From: FEN-1219 sp963817615
GTDB taxonomy: Bacteria; Pseudomonadota; Gammaproteobacteria; Steroidobacterales; Rariloculaceae
Length of the DNA stretch: 64,000 nucleotides
Assembly (NCBI GenBank): GCA_963817615.1
Contig: CAWFPH010000002.1
Span: 1,612,001 to 1,676,000, forward strand
Direction of reading: 5' to 3'
Shown: positions 53,108 through 62,300 of the stretch, one piece after another
Position numbering within the stretch: position 1 is the first letter of the stretch
Layout of the letters: the number at the start of each line of letters is the position of its first letter
Notes under the pieces: generated by a model
What the model was told of the DNA's origin: nothing
Database searches by the model: none
Seen by the model: only the letters and a program-made list of their open reading frames with translations
Program-made: the position numbers and the translations under genes

Positions 53108-54037
53108 ATGAAACGAGTCTCAACGGCAGCCGCGTTGACCGCAGTTCTCTGCTTGCCCGCCGTCGCGCAGCCGCGCATCGATTATTCGAAGCTCGAGATC
53201 AAGACGACGGATCTCGGCCATGGCGTCTATCAGCTCGCCTGGCAGGGCGGCGATTCCCTGATCCTTGTCGGGGACGAGGGCGTGCTGCTCGTCGATACGT
53301 CCGTCGTCCAGATGGGCGACAAGATCAAAGCCGCCGCCGCCAAGATCAGCAGCAAGCCGATCAAGCTGGTCATCAACACTCACGCGCACGCCGATCATTT
53401 CGGCGCCAACGAGACGATGGCGAAGGGCGGTGCCGTGATCGTCGGACACGACAAGCTGCGCGAGCGGATGGCGAAGGGTCAATACCTCGCCGCTTTCAAC
53501 CAGACCATTCCACCGTCGCCGGCTGCTGCCTTACCCACGATCACCTACGCCGATGCGATGACCATCCATTTCGACGGCGAGACGGTGCAGCTGTTCCACC
53601 CGCCCGCGGCGCATACCGACAACGACACGCTCGTCTATTTCAAGCGCGCCAACGTGATTCACGCGAGCGGCACGTTCGGCGGCGACGGCAATTATCCGTT
53701 CTTCGACATGTCTTCCGGCGGCTCGCTCGCGGGCATGATCGCCGCCGAGGAAAAGATGCTCTCGCTCGCCGACGACGGCACCCGCATCATCGCCGACGAG
53801 GGAGACCCCGCGGGCACCGACGTGCTCAGATCTTCCCACGAAATGCTCGTCGCGATTCGCACACGGATTCAAAAGCTGATCGATGAGGGCAAGAGCGAAG
53901 ACGAAGCGGTCGCCGCGAAGCCGACCGAAGACCTCGACGCGCGCTGGGTCAAAGAGGGCAGCTTCCTGACCGGCGACGTCATCGCCCGGCTCGCGTATCA
54001 ATCGCTCGAGCGTGCCCGCTCTTCGTCGGCCCGCTAG
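53108..54037 (+). CDS. Metallo-beta-lactamase-fold protein with degenerate metal site
   Basis: This 309-residue secreted protein has a signal peptide of about 20 residues and the family motif THAHADH (His92, His94, Asp96, His97), plus His169 in 'HTDND'. Two later metal positions are altered: the usual 'H-x-G-D' is 'HASG' (185-188), so the bridging Asp is Gly188, and the final 'PGHGP' reads 'ADEGDP', so His is Glu231. The general body ('YPFFDMSSGGSLAGMI', 'AIRTRIQKLI') matches quinol-like periplasmic hydrolases. It may bind one metal or none. The start is ATG 53108. Confidence 0.8.
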   Translation: MKRVSTAAALTAVLCLPAVAQPRIDYSKLEIKTTDLGHGVYQLAWQGGDSLILVGDEGVLLVDTSVVQMGDKIKAAAAKISSKPIKLVINTHAHADHFGANETMAKGGAVIVGHDKLRERMAKGQYLAAFNQTIPPSPAAALPTITYADAMTIHFDGETVQLFHPPAAHTDNDTLVYFKRANVIHASGTFGGDGNYPFFDMSSGGSLAGMIAAEEKMLSLADDGTRIIADEGDPAGTDVLRSSHEMLVAIRTRIQKLIDEGKSEDEAVAAKPTEDLDARWVKEGSFLTGDVIARLAYQSLERARSSSAR

Positions 54038-54063
54038 CCGGCCGCGCGCCGGCTCGAGCGCCC

Positions 54064-54963
54064 TCAAGGTATGGCGACTTCGTGCCGGTTCGTATGGCGC
54101 AGCTCGCTCTGCGGCTCGCCGACCGTGACGAGGCCCGTGTCCGGCAGCGGCAAAGCCGCAGGCTCGATGGCTGCGATCGCTTCCGCCGTGTTCGGGTTGC
54201 GCGGTATGAACAACAACACTCGCAGATATGGGCTGTCGTCGGGCACGTAGGAGATCCGGTCGAACGACAGCTCCCCGAACGAGTCGTGCTGCACGATGCT
54301 GCCGCGCTGCGTCTTGCAGATCTCGACGTTCTTCCAATGGCGTTCGAATCCCGGCGCGATCTGCGTGAGCTCCCCGACCAGCTCCTGAAAAGCAGGTTCG
54401 CGCGCGCAGCGTCCGAAATCGACTCGAAACTCGCCGAGCAGCCTGCGGGCCATCGCCTCGAAAGCAACGGGATCGCTTTGGTACTTGAGATCCGTGAGGA
54501 CGATTCTGAGCAGGTTCCTCTCTTCGGGGGGGACGGCCCCATAGTCACGAAAAACCCGTGCCGTAAGGTGGTTCCACGCAAGGATGTCCCAGCGAAGCGT
54601 CATGACGAGCGTCGGCACCGGAGCGAGCTGGATCGTGCGCCACAGCGTCTCCGTGAGGCTCTGAGTGGGAGGTTCTTGGCGGCTCGGGCTCTTACGCACG
54701 AGCCGCAGCAGATACTCCCGTTCGCTGGCCGACAGGCGCAGCGTTCCGGCGACTCGGTTCAGCATCTCGTCGGAAAAGTTGACGTCGCGGCCCTGCTCGA
54801 GCCACGTGTACCACTTCACGCTGATGCCGACGAGGACCGCCACGTCCTCGCGCCGCAGCCCCGGCGCTTGCCTGCGACTGCGCGCCAACCCCACTTCCCC
54901 CGGCTGGATACGCGCACGCGCAGCCCTTAGGAGCTCTTTTACTTGCTCTCTCCGCGCATCCAT
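54064..54963 (-). CDS. XRE regulator with MmyB-like ligand domain
   Basis: This 299-residue protein has an N-terminal helix-turn-helix ('RSRRQAPGLRREDVAVLVGISV', 'KWYTWLEQGRDVNFSDEML'). A C-terminal MmyB-like domain follows ('PVPTLVMTLRWDILAWNHLTARVF', 'ERNLLRIVLTD', 'WKNVEICKTQRGSIVQH'). Regulators of this type bind small molecules, perhaps a fatty acid, and control neighbouring genes in many GC-rich bacteria. Start codon ATG 54963 follows GAAGAAGGGG. It is convergent with the metallo-beta-lactamase-fold gene and divergent from the GVW gene at 55273. Confidence 0.85.
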   Translation of the reverse strand: MDARREQVKELLRAARARIQPGEVGLARSRRQAPGLRREDVAVLVGISVKWYTWLEQGRDVNFSDEMLNRVAGTLRLSASEREYLLRLVRKSPSRQEPPTQSLTETLWRTIQLAPVPTLVMTLRWDILAWNHLTARVFRDYGAVPPEERNLLRIVLTDLKYQSDPVAFEAMARRLLGEFRVDFGRCAREPAFQELVGELTQIAPGFERHWKNVEICKTQRGSIVQHDSFGELSFDRISYVPDDSPYLRVLLFIPRNPNTAEAIAAIEPAALPLPDTGLVTVGEPQSELRHTNRHEVAIP

Positions 54964-55158
54964 CATCCCCCCTTCTTCCGATGCTGAACGTGCGTCATCG
55001 AATCTACGCACTCATGGTGGCGGTGACAACTGGCCGGGTGGGGCGGCCCCTGCAGATCGTAGAACTGCACCTACTAGCATATCGGTACCATACAACTTCG
55101 GCCGGCCTATCGAACGCACCGGCGAAGCCGGACGATCATGGTTGCGGAGGCCTGGGCG

Positions 55159-55192
55159 CGGCTTCGCCGGGCACCGAAGCCGGGCTTCTTTT
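55159..55192 (+). promoter_or_regulatory. Possible attenuator in the leader of the GVW gene
   Basis: CGGCTTCG (55159-55166) can pair with CGAAGCCG (55175-55182). The second arm can instead pair with GCTTC (55184-55188), which is followed by TTTT (55189-55192). This gives an alternative antiterminator and terminator. It could equally be a plain terminator left over from a lost gene. Confidence 0.4.
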
Positions 55193-55205
55193 GCCCACTT
55201 GCGCG

Positions 55206-55238
55206 ACGAGGACATCGCCGAGACTAATCGAATTCGAC
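55206..55238 (+). pseudogene. Remnant of a lost GVW paralogue (last 11 codons)
   Basis: These 33 bases encode 'EDIAETNRIRH', nearly identical to the last residues of the gene at 55273-57021 ('EDIAETNQIRH', 56986-57018). By my count 27 of 33 bases agree, and differences are mainly at third positions. A tandem copy probably lay here and was mostly deleted. No stop follows at the same place; the frame continues. Confidence 0.65.
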
Positions 55239-55272
55239 ACAAGCGCCGTCGACTCAAGGGGGGACTGCCACG

Positions 55273-57021
55273 ATGGACTGCAGCAGAAGTGCGATTCTTT
55301 TCGCGGGCACCGCGGTCGGTTTCGTGCTCACGATCGGCGGACCGTCGACGGCCGCTGCGCAGACGCCGCTCGGTTACTCGACGCAGGAGCCCTACACACC
55401 TGGGGCGGACGCGAAGGACCTTCGGTCCGTGCTGTTCAACTGGATGCGCAACATGGGCATGCTCAAGGGCCACGACGAGCGCGACATGGTTGCCACTCTC
55501 GAATATCAGGGTAAGGGCACGATCCAGGTGGACGGCCAGCCGTGCACGCTCACGAAGTACCGCGCGAGCACCAACTATCAAAGGCCAGTGCAGCGCATTC
55601 AGTACGCATGCACCAAGGCCAATGGTCAGACGTACACGAACATCGAGGTCGTGAGCGGGTTGTACGCATGGGACGAGGACGTGGCGGGTGCGCAGATCGA
55701 CGGCACTCAAGGTAAGGTCACGCCGAAAGCGGATGCGGCGCAGGCGCGGCTGATCCGGATCTGGGCGAGCCCGCAGGGCGCGGCGAAGGCGGCGGTAGCG
55801 GGCACGACGGAGACGCTCTGGCTCGGTGCGAATCCCGGCACGCTGGTCGACGACGGCGTGATGAAGGTGCGCAACACGACGCTCACCTGGGAAGGCGGCA
55901 AGCCGATTCTGACGTTCCCGCTACCGGGCATCGACGGCGCCGTGGCGACGGCCACGCTCGATTCGAAGTACATGACCGAGGAAGTGGTGGTCAAGCAGGG
56001 TTCGACTTCCACGGAGTTCAAGTACGGCGACTATCAGGACTGGAACAGCCCGCTCAACAAGGTCGAGGTGTTCTATGCGGGCAAGATGACGGAGCGAAAG
56101 AACGGCGCGGTCGTTCGCGACCTCACGACGGAGGTGACGGAGACCGGCAACGTGTACGTGATCGCGCCCGTGCCCGCGAGCATCGAGAAGGCGATCAAAC
56201 CGGCGGGGCAGCCGCTGCACGGTGTCGTCGCGAAGGCGGAGCCGCCGCCGGACAAGTCGACGCCGACGCCGAGGTTGGGCGGCAAGCCGGATCTTACCGG
56301 CACCTGGACTCATACCGACTGGATCGGCAACTACCAAACCGGCGGCGGCCGGCGCTGTGGGCCTACGCAAGACCAGGAGTGCAGCCGGCAGGTGAATCAG
56401 ACCGAAGACTTCGAGCTCTACTCACCGTCGCGGTTCGGCGGCCTCGGCCGTCCCATGTACAAGCCGAAGTACTGGGACAAGATTCAGCAACTCGACATGT
56501 GGACGAACAAGGACGATCCGGTCATGACGTGTCAGCCGCTCGGGCTCGTGCGACAAGGGCCGCCGCGGCGTATCTATCAGTCGGCCGACGACGTCACGTT
56601 CCTCTACACGCAATATGCCGATGCGGGCGGCGGTCTCGGCGAATTTCGCGTGGTGCCGACCGACGGCCGCAAACATTCGGAGGACTCCGACTACAAGGAG
56701 ACGTATTACGGCGATACCGTCGGGCACTGGGAAGGCGACACGTTGGTGCTCGACTCGGTCGGTTTCAACGACCGCACCTGGTTCGGCCGCGGCGGGTTGA
56801 TTCATAGCGACCGGTTGCACGTCGTGGAGCGGCTGACGCGCCAAGGCAATACGATTCTGTACGACGTGACGGTCGAGGATCCGCAGATGCTCCTCGAGCC
56901 GTGGGTGCTGCCGACCCGAACCCTCGTGATGAACCCGAATCACGATGCGAAGCTCATACCGGAGCGAGGCAACTGCGAGATCTACGAGGACATCGCCGAA
57001 ACCAATCAGATTCGGCATTGA
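55273..57021 (+). CDS. Large exported GVW-family protein with extra N-terminal domain
   Basis: This 582-residue secreted protein has a signal peptide ending 'TAAAQ', then about 290 residues I do not recognise, including 'YAWDEDVAGAQIDG', 'GVMKVRNTTLTWEGGKPILTF' and a strand-rich pattern. A GVW domain begins at about residue 325: 'GGKPDLTGTWTHTD', 'TCQPLGLVRQGP', 'RVVPTDGRKH', 'GDTVGHWEGDTLVLDS', 'LHVVERLTR', 'TVEDPQMLLEPW', 'GNCEIYED'. The first domain may bind a ligand, and the rest matches the other family members. It is followed by a DUF6152 gene at 57134. Confidence 0.8.
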   Translation: MDCSRSAILFAGTAVGFVLTIGGPSTAAAQTPLGYSTQEPYTPGADAKDLRSVLFNWMRNMGMLKGHDERDMVATLEYQGKGTIQVDGQPCTLTKYRASTNYQRPVQRIQYACTKANGQTYTNIEVVSGLYAWDEDVAGAQIDGTQGKVTPKADAAQARLIRIWASPQGAAKAAVAGTTETLWLGANPGTLVDDGVMKVRNTTLTWEGGKPILTFPLPGIDGAVATATLDSKYMTEEVVVKQGSTSTEFKYGDYQDWNSPLNKVEVFYAGKMTERKNGAVVRDLTTEVTETGNVYVIAPVPASIEKAIKPAGQPLHGVVAKAEPPPDKSTPTPRLGGKPDLTGTWTHTDWIGNYQTGGGRRCGPTQDQECSRQVNQTEDFELYSPSRFGGLGRPMYKPKYWDKIQQLDMWTNKDDPVMTCQPLGLVRQGPPRRIYQSADDVTFLYTQYADAGGGLGEFRVVPTDGRKHSEDSDYKETYYGDTVGHWEGDTLVLDSVGFNDRTWFGRGGLIHSDRLHVVERLTRQGNTILYDVTVEDPQMLLEPWVLPTRTLVMNPNHDAKLIPERGNCEIYEDIAETNQIRH

Positions 57022-57133
57022 TGCGAGCTGTCGAGCGGCCGGCGAATGCGGCCCGCCTCGGCTCGGCGCATGAGTTGTGAGCAGCGAAGGTGTGGCGGTA
57101 GATACCGATCACCATGTCGGGAGGCGTAGGAAG

Positions 57134-57547
57134 ATGATCAAGCAGACTCTGGGCTCCATCGCATTGGGCGCATGGCTGATGGCGAGCGGCTCGGCGCAAG
57201 CCCATCACTCGGTCGCGGGCGCGTACGACTTGTCGAAGGAAGCGACGATCGCGGGAACGTTCGAGGCGTTTCACCTCGTGAATCCGCACTCGTCGCTCAA
57301 GCTCGCGGTGAAGAACCCGGACGGCTCCGATACGGAGTGGACGTTCACGGGCGGCAGCATCCAGCTGCTCGCGCGCTATCGGATCGGCAAGGAAGGGGAG
57401 AACATGCTCGAGGCGGGGGACAACATCACGGTGACGTATACCCCGGCGCGCGACGGCAAGAGCCCCGTGGGATTGCTGCGCGCGATCACGTTCGCCGACG
57501 GGCACACGGTGCAAATGCGCCGCATCGACGACGACGGTCGCAACTGA
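57134..57547 (+). CDS. DUF6152 family exported protein
   Basis: This 137-residue protein has a signal peptide ending 'GSAQA', followed by 'HHSVAGAYD', and core 'AGTFEAFHLVNPHSSLKLAV', with His29 in NPH. This copy departs most from the others after that ('LLARYRIGKEGENMLEAGDNI' in place of the GW segment). The start is ATG 57134 with GGGAGG upstream. It probably shares a transcript with the preceding GVW gene (112-bp gap). Confidence 0.85.
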   Translation: MIKQTLGSIALGAWLMASGSAQAHHSVAGAYDLSKEATIAGTFEAFHLVNPHSSLKLAVKNPDGSDTEWTFTGGSIQLLARYRIGKEGENMLEAGDNITVTYTPARDGKSPVGLLRAITFADGHTVQMRRIDDDGRN

Positions 57548-57606
57548 ACGGCAGGCCGGCCGCGCTCGCAGCTCGAGCGCTGCCGCGACGTGCTCGAGCG
57601 TCGGCG

Positions 57607-59088
57607 TTACCGGCAGACGAAGCTCTTGGCGTCCTCGGGGTTGCCCTTGCCCGTGTACTGCGCGTGCTTCGGATAGGGGCACAGCGGCCGGCTGCGGCCC
57701 GGGAAGGCGGCGCCCGTGGCCACCACGGAATCCGGCGCAGCACCGTCCTCGACCCATTTGACGATCGCGTCGAGCATGTCGAACTGATCGAGCGCCGCCT
57801 CGCCGCCCCGGCAATGCAGCATGCCGGGCACGAAATAGAATCGGCTCCAATCCTGAACCTTCTCCATGCCCCCGTTCGCCGCAGCCATCTTCTTGTAGTA
57901 CTCGAGCGTGTCCATGGCCGCGAACGTCGGATCGCTCATGCCGTGGTAGAACATCAGCTTGCCGCCGCGCGCGGAAAAGCTGCTCAGGTTCGTCCAGACG
58001 CTGTCGGTCAGGGCCTCGAGCGGATCGCCGACGAGGTCGAACAGTCGGCTGTCGACGTCGATGCTCGTGGGTAGGGACGCGTTTGCAGCGGGCGGCTTCG
58101 TGCTCGGCAGCAACGCCGCGACGTCAGCGTCGTAGAGGCTCATCGGATAGACCAGATCGCCGCGCGAGTTGCGGGGGCCCGGAAACGCCTTCTCGAGAGC
58201 GTTCACCTGCGCGGGCGCGAGGCACGAGGAAGTTTGGCTGCCGCTGCAGACGAGCGTCGCCGGATCGAAATGGCAGGCTTCGGGATTGAAGATCATGCCG
58301 TCCTTCACGCCGTCGTTCGCGTCGCAGGCGTTCATGAGTCCCGTTACGAGCGCTTTGCGGTCGGCATCCGAGAATAGCTTGTGGGGCTCGGGGCGTCCCG
58401 CGCCGTCTTTCGGCGCGGCCTGGTTGAACGCCGCGTTGCGCCAATTGTTGCCGAGCCGCGAGAAGCCCGTGCGCATGGCCGGATCGCCCGAGACGACGCC
58501 GTCGAAATAAGACGGGTAGCGCTGCGTCATCAGCATCGCTTCCCGCCCGCCCGTCGAGCAGCCCGTGAAGTAGGAATGGTGGGCCGCCTCGCCGTAGTAG
58601 CTTGTGACCATTTGCTTCGCGAGCTGTGCGACGCGGGCGACGGCGACTTGCGCGAAATCGAGACTCGCCTGCTGGTCGACGTTGAACGAAACGTCCGACG
58701 GCTGGCTCTGATGGCCAGTGTCGCTCGAGACGACGGCGAAGCCGCGCGCGAGTCCCGGCCTCGCGCCGGCCGCCGCGGCCCCAACGGGTGGGCGCACGAT
58801 GCCGTTGTAAAGCCCGCCGCCTTGAAACAGAAACCGGTGGTTCCAGTTGTCGGGCAGCGCGAGCGCGAAGCCGATACCGTAGGTCTTGCCGTCGCTGCCG
58901 TCGTGCTTGTCGATCATACCGTCGGCTTCGCAATGCTGCGGCAGCGAGTCGGTGGCGGGTATGACCTCGGCCTTCGTGATGACGAGGTTCATGCCCGGCA
59001 TCTGAAAATGCGCGAGATCCGAGCACGATGCGGCGTATGCCGAGGAGCTGCCGGCCAGCGCGCAAATCAAGACGCTCAACTGTTTCAT
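57607..59088 (-). CDS. Tannase/feruloyl-esterase family protein, exported
   Basis: This 493-residue secreted hydrolase has a signal peptide of about 19 residues. The nucleophile Ser178 is in 'FTGCSTGGREAM', the Asp in 'FYHGMSDPTF' and the His in 'GMLHCRGG'; the Cys beside Ser (177) and near His forms the disulfide of this family. A calcium-like loop 'DANDGVKDGMI' is present. It cleaves ester bonds of gallate or ferulate-type plant phenolics, a reasonable substrate source for the HpaB-type monooxygenase at 41133 (inference). The start is ATG 59088; it is convergent with the DUF6152 gene. Confidence 0.85.
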   Translation of the reverse strand: MKQLSVLICALAGSSSAYAASCSDLAHFQMPGMNLVITKAEVIPATDSLPQHCEADGMIDKHDGSDGKTYGIGFALALPDNWNHRFLFQGGGLYNGIVRPPVGAAAAGARPGLARGFAVVSSDTGHQSQPSDVSFNVDQQASLDFAQVAVARVAQLAKQMVTSYYGEAAHHSYFTGCSTGGREAMLMTQRYPSYFDGVVSGDPAMRTGFSRLGNNWRNAAFNQAAPKDGAGRPEPHKLFSDADRKALVTGLMNACDANDGVKDGMIFNPEACHFDPATLVCSGSQTSSCLAPAQVNALEKAFPGPRNSRGDLVYPMSLYDADVAALLPSTKPPAANASLPTSIDVDSRLFDLVGDPLEALTDSVWTNLSSFSARGGKLMFYHGMSDPTFAAMDTLEYYKKMAAANGGMEKVQDWSRFYFVPGMLHCRGGEAALDQFDMLDAIVKWVEDGAAPDSVVATGAAFPGRSRPLCPYPKHAQYTGKGNPEDAKSFVCR

Positions 59089-59324
59089 CGCGGTTCCCCC
59101 CGGCCGCATTCGGCTCGATGCGTCGCAGTATAGGTCCCGGCGCGCGCGTCGAATCGGCCATCACGGATCGGGGAAGTGGAACTTCCGGTATTTCGAGGGG
59201 CTAGTGCAGCTACTACGACCCACAGGGACGGGCCTGGCCGAGGCCGGGGCCATCGGCTGTAATGCGCCGGGGGTCTTGTGTCGTGCAAGCGACATCGCAT
59301 CGATTCACGCGCCTAGGGGGGAAC

Positions 59325-62300
59325 GTGAAAAAACAACAGCGCGTCATTCTGCGTTTCAGTGTGTTGGCAAGCGCGGTCTCCGCGGCTTTGGCCGGCGGCC
59401 CGGCGCCCGCGATCGCGCAGGACAATTCCGGCGTCGAAGAGGTTGTCGTCACCGGCTCGCGCATCGTGCGTCGCGATTTCGAGGCGAACAGCCCGATCTT
59501 GACGCTCGACGCGAACCGCTTCGAGGAGCAAAGCTCGGTCGCGATCGAGTCGGCCATGAATCAGCTGCCGCAGTTCGTACCGGCGGTTTCGCAGTTCGAT
59601 TCGGGCGGCACCTTTGCGGGATCGCAGCGAACCCCGGGCGCGGCGACCTTGAGCCTGCGGGGGCTCGGCGCGAATCGGAACTTGGTGCTGCTCGACGGCC
59701 GTCGCGCGATGCCGATCAATGCCTCGATGGCAGTCAGCATCAACACGATTCCGGCGGCGGCCATCGAGCGGGTCGAGACGATCACCGGTGGCGCGTCGTC
59801 CGTGTACGGCGCCGACGCGGTGGCCGGCGTGGTGAATTTCATCACGAAGAAGGATTTCGAAGGCTTCGACTTCGACTTGCAGGGCGGCCAGACACAGGAG
59901 GGAGACGGCGAGGAGTATCGCTTCTCCGCAGTGTTCGGATCGAACCTCGCGAGCGGCCGCGGCAACGTGCTGCTCGGCTTCGAGCGCTCGTACCGAGGCG
60001 AAATCTACAGAGTCGATCGCGATTTCTACCGGCAAGGATACGAGGACCCCTACTCCAACACGTTCGGTTCCTTCTGGTCCGCGGCCGGTTTCACCGTCGA
60101 CAATGCGAATCGGCCCAACTCTGCCGTGCTCGACTCGATATTCGGAGTCTCGCCGGCCACGAACGCGCCCGTCGGCCGCACCGGTACGTTCTACATGAAC
60201 CCGGATGGCACGTTGTACAAGACGTCCGCCGACGGAACGTATCGATACAACGGCGGCTATATACAGCCCGGCACCGACGTGCCATGGCGCAAGACGGACG
60301 CGATCACCGGCGTGTTGCGGGAGAATCAACCCAATCAGCTGGCCCAGATTCCGCTCGACCGCAAGTCGCTGTTCGGCCGCGCGAACCTCGACCTGTCGGA
60401 CAAAATCACCGCGTTCGCTCAGGTGATCTACAGCGAGAACTCGACCTCTGCACGCGGCTCCGATCCGCCCATGCTCGGCGGTTGGCGGACGGCCATTCCG
60501 CACGGCAACGGTATCTATGCGCCTTCCGTGGATGAGAACGGCAACACGTTGGCGGCGTACCAGGCCGGCGGCAGCCATTTGTTGAATTGTCCGCCGATCG
60601 GAGGATGCACGAAGTCGCAAGCGTGGCCGACGCCGCCGGAGCTGACCGCACTGCTCGACAGCCGCCCGAATCCCGAAGCCGATTTCGACGTCGTGCAGTC
60701 GGTCGTCTGGGCCGGCTCGCGCCGCAGCTACATCGACACCGAGACCTATCAGATCGTGGGCGGACTCGACGGCAAGTTCTCGTTCAAGGATTGGACCTGG
60801 GAGGCGTACGCGTCGACCGGCTCGACGCGCACCATCAATACGTACGCGGGAGCCACTTCGCTCGCTCGTTGGCGCTTCGTGCAGCAACAGCCGAACTACG
60901 GCGCGGGCTTGTTCTATACGGGCAACGAGTACGGCGGGGGTTTCGGCGCCGGCACGATCACGTGCACGTCGGGCATCACCTCGGTCTACGGGGTGAACGG
61001 TTGGACCGAGGGAACCGTGCCGTCGCAGGACTGCCAGGATGCGGTGACCATGCAGCCGAAGGCCACGGGCCACATGACGCAGAACATTGTCGAGTACGAC
61101 ATGCAGGGCTCGATCGTCAACACGCCGCGCGGCGATCTGCGCTTTGCGGCGGGCGTATCGTCGCGCGTGAACAAGTACGAGTACTTTCCCGACGCGACGA
61201 ACACGCCGGAGTCGGTGCTCGACCAGCCGGGGTCGTTCTTCCCGGTGGGCCAAGCGGTCGGCAAGACGCAGGCCGACGAGCTCTACGCCGAGCTGCTCGT
61301 GCCGCTGCTGTCCGGCAAGAAAGGGGCGCAGGACCTGAATCTCGAGCTCGGTTATCGCAGCACGAACAACGACCCGAGCGAGGACGTCGACACCTACAAG
61401 GCGCTGATCGACTGGAAGATCGTCGATCGAGTGCGGTTCCGCGGGGGGCGGCAGGTCGCGAACCGGGCGCCGAACATCGGCGAGCTGTTCCAGGCGTCCG
61501 AGCAGTTTGCCCCGTTTACGTTCGTGCAAGGCGATCCGTGCTCGACGTTGGATCCTGCACAGTTGCCGTACACCGCGAATCCGAACATCAACGGCGCGCG
61601 CGCGGCACAGGTCCAGGCGTTGTGCTCGGCGCTGATGGGCCCGGAGGGAGCGGCGAATTTCTACGGCGATCCCTCGACCCAGCCGAACACGCTGCAGAAC
61701 GCGAGAATCTCCAACTTGCAGGGCAACCCGAACCTGCACTCGGAGCAGGCGGAGACCATCACGGCCGGTGTCGTGGTCGACTTGACGAAAAGGTCGACGC
61801 TCACGATCGACTACTGGCGCATCAAGATTCACGACATGATCGCGGAAGAGTTCGGCGACGTGCTCTACCAACAGTGCTTGGACGAGGCCACGAATCCGAC
61901 CTACGATCCGAACTACCCGGCGTGCACGCGGCTCGTGCGCAACCCGAGCACCGGTCAGAACGCGACGATCAGCACGTCGTTCACGAACCAGCAGCAGATC
62001 GATTTCGCCGGTTACGACGTGCAATGGAACTGGGCCAAGGAGGTCGGACCCGGCAACATGAACATCGGCGAGGTGGCGACGATCGCGGATCACACGAAGA
62101 CGCGGCCGTCACCCGACGCCGAGTGGTTCGACTACGCGGGCTCGTCGGGGCCGAGCAACATCCGCAGCGTGAATCCGTACTCGTACTCCTACCGGCTGTT
62201 GACCACGGTCGGCTATTCGGTCGGCAAATGGAGCGGCAGTCTGCGGTGGCGCTATCTGCCGAGCATCAAGAGCGAGGCGTCGGTGCGGACGTTGGTCTCG

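Noticed and set aside
59313..62093. A 926-codon minus-strand frame opposite the TonB receptor
   Set aside because: It has Arg/Val/His-rich composition without motifs, and the plus-strand TonB receptor is unmistakable.
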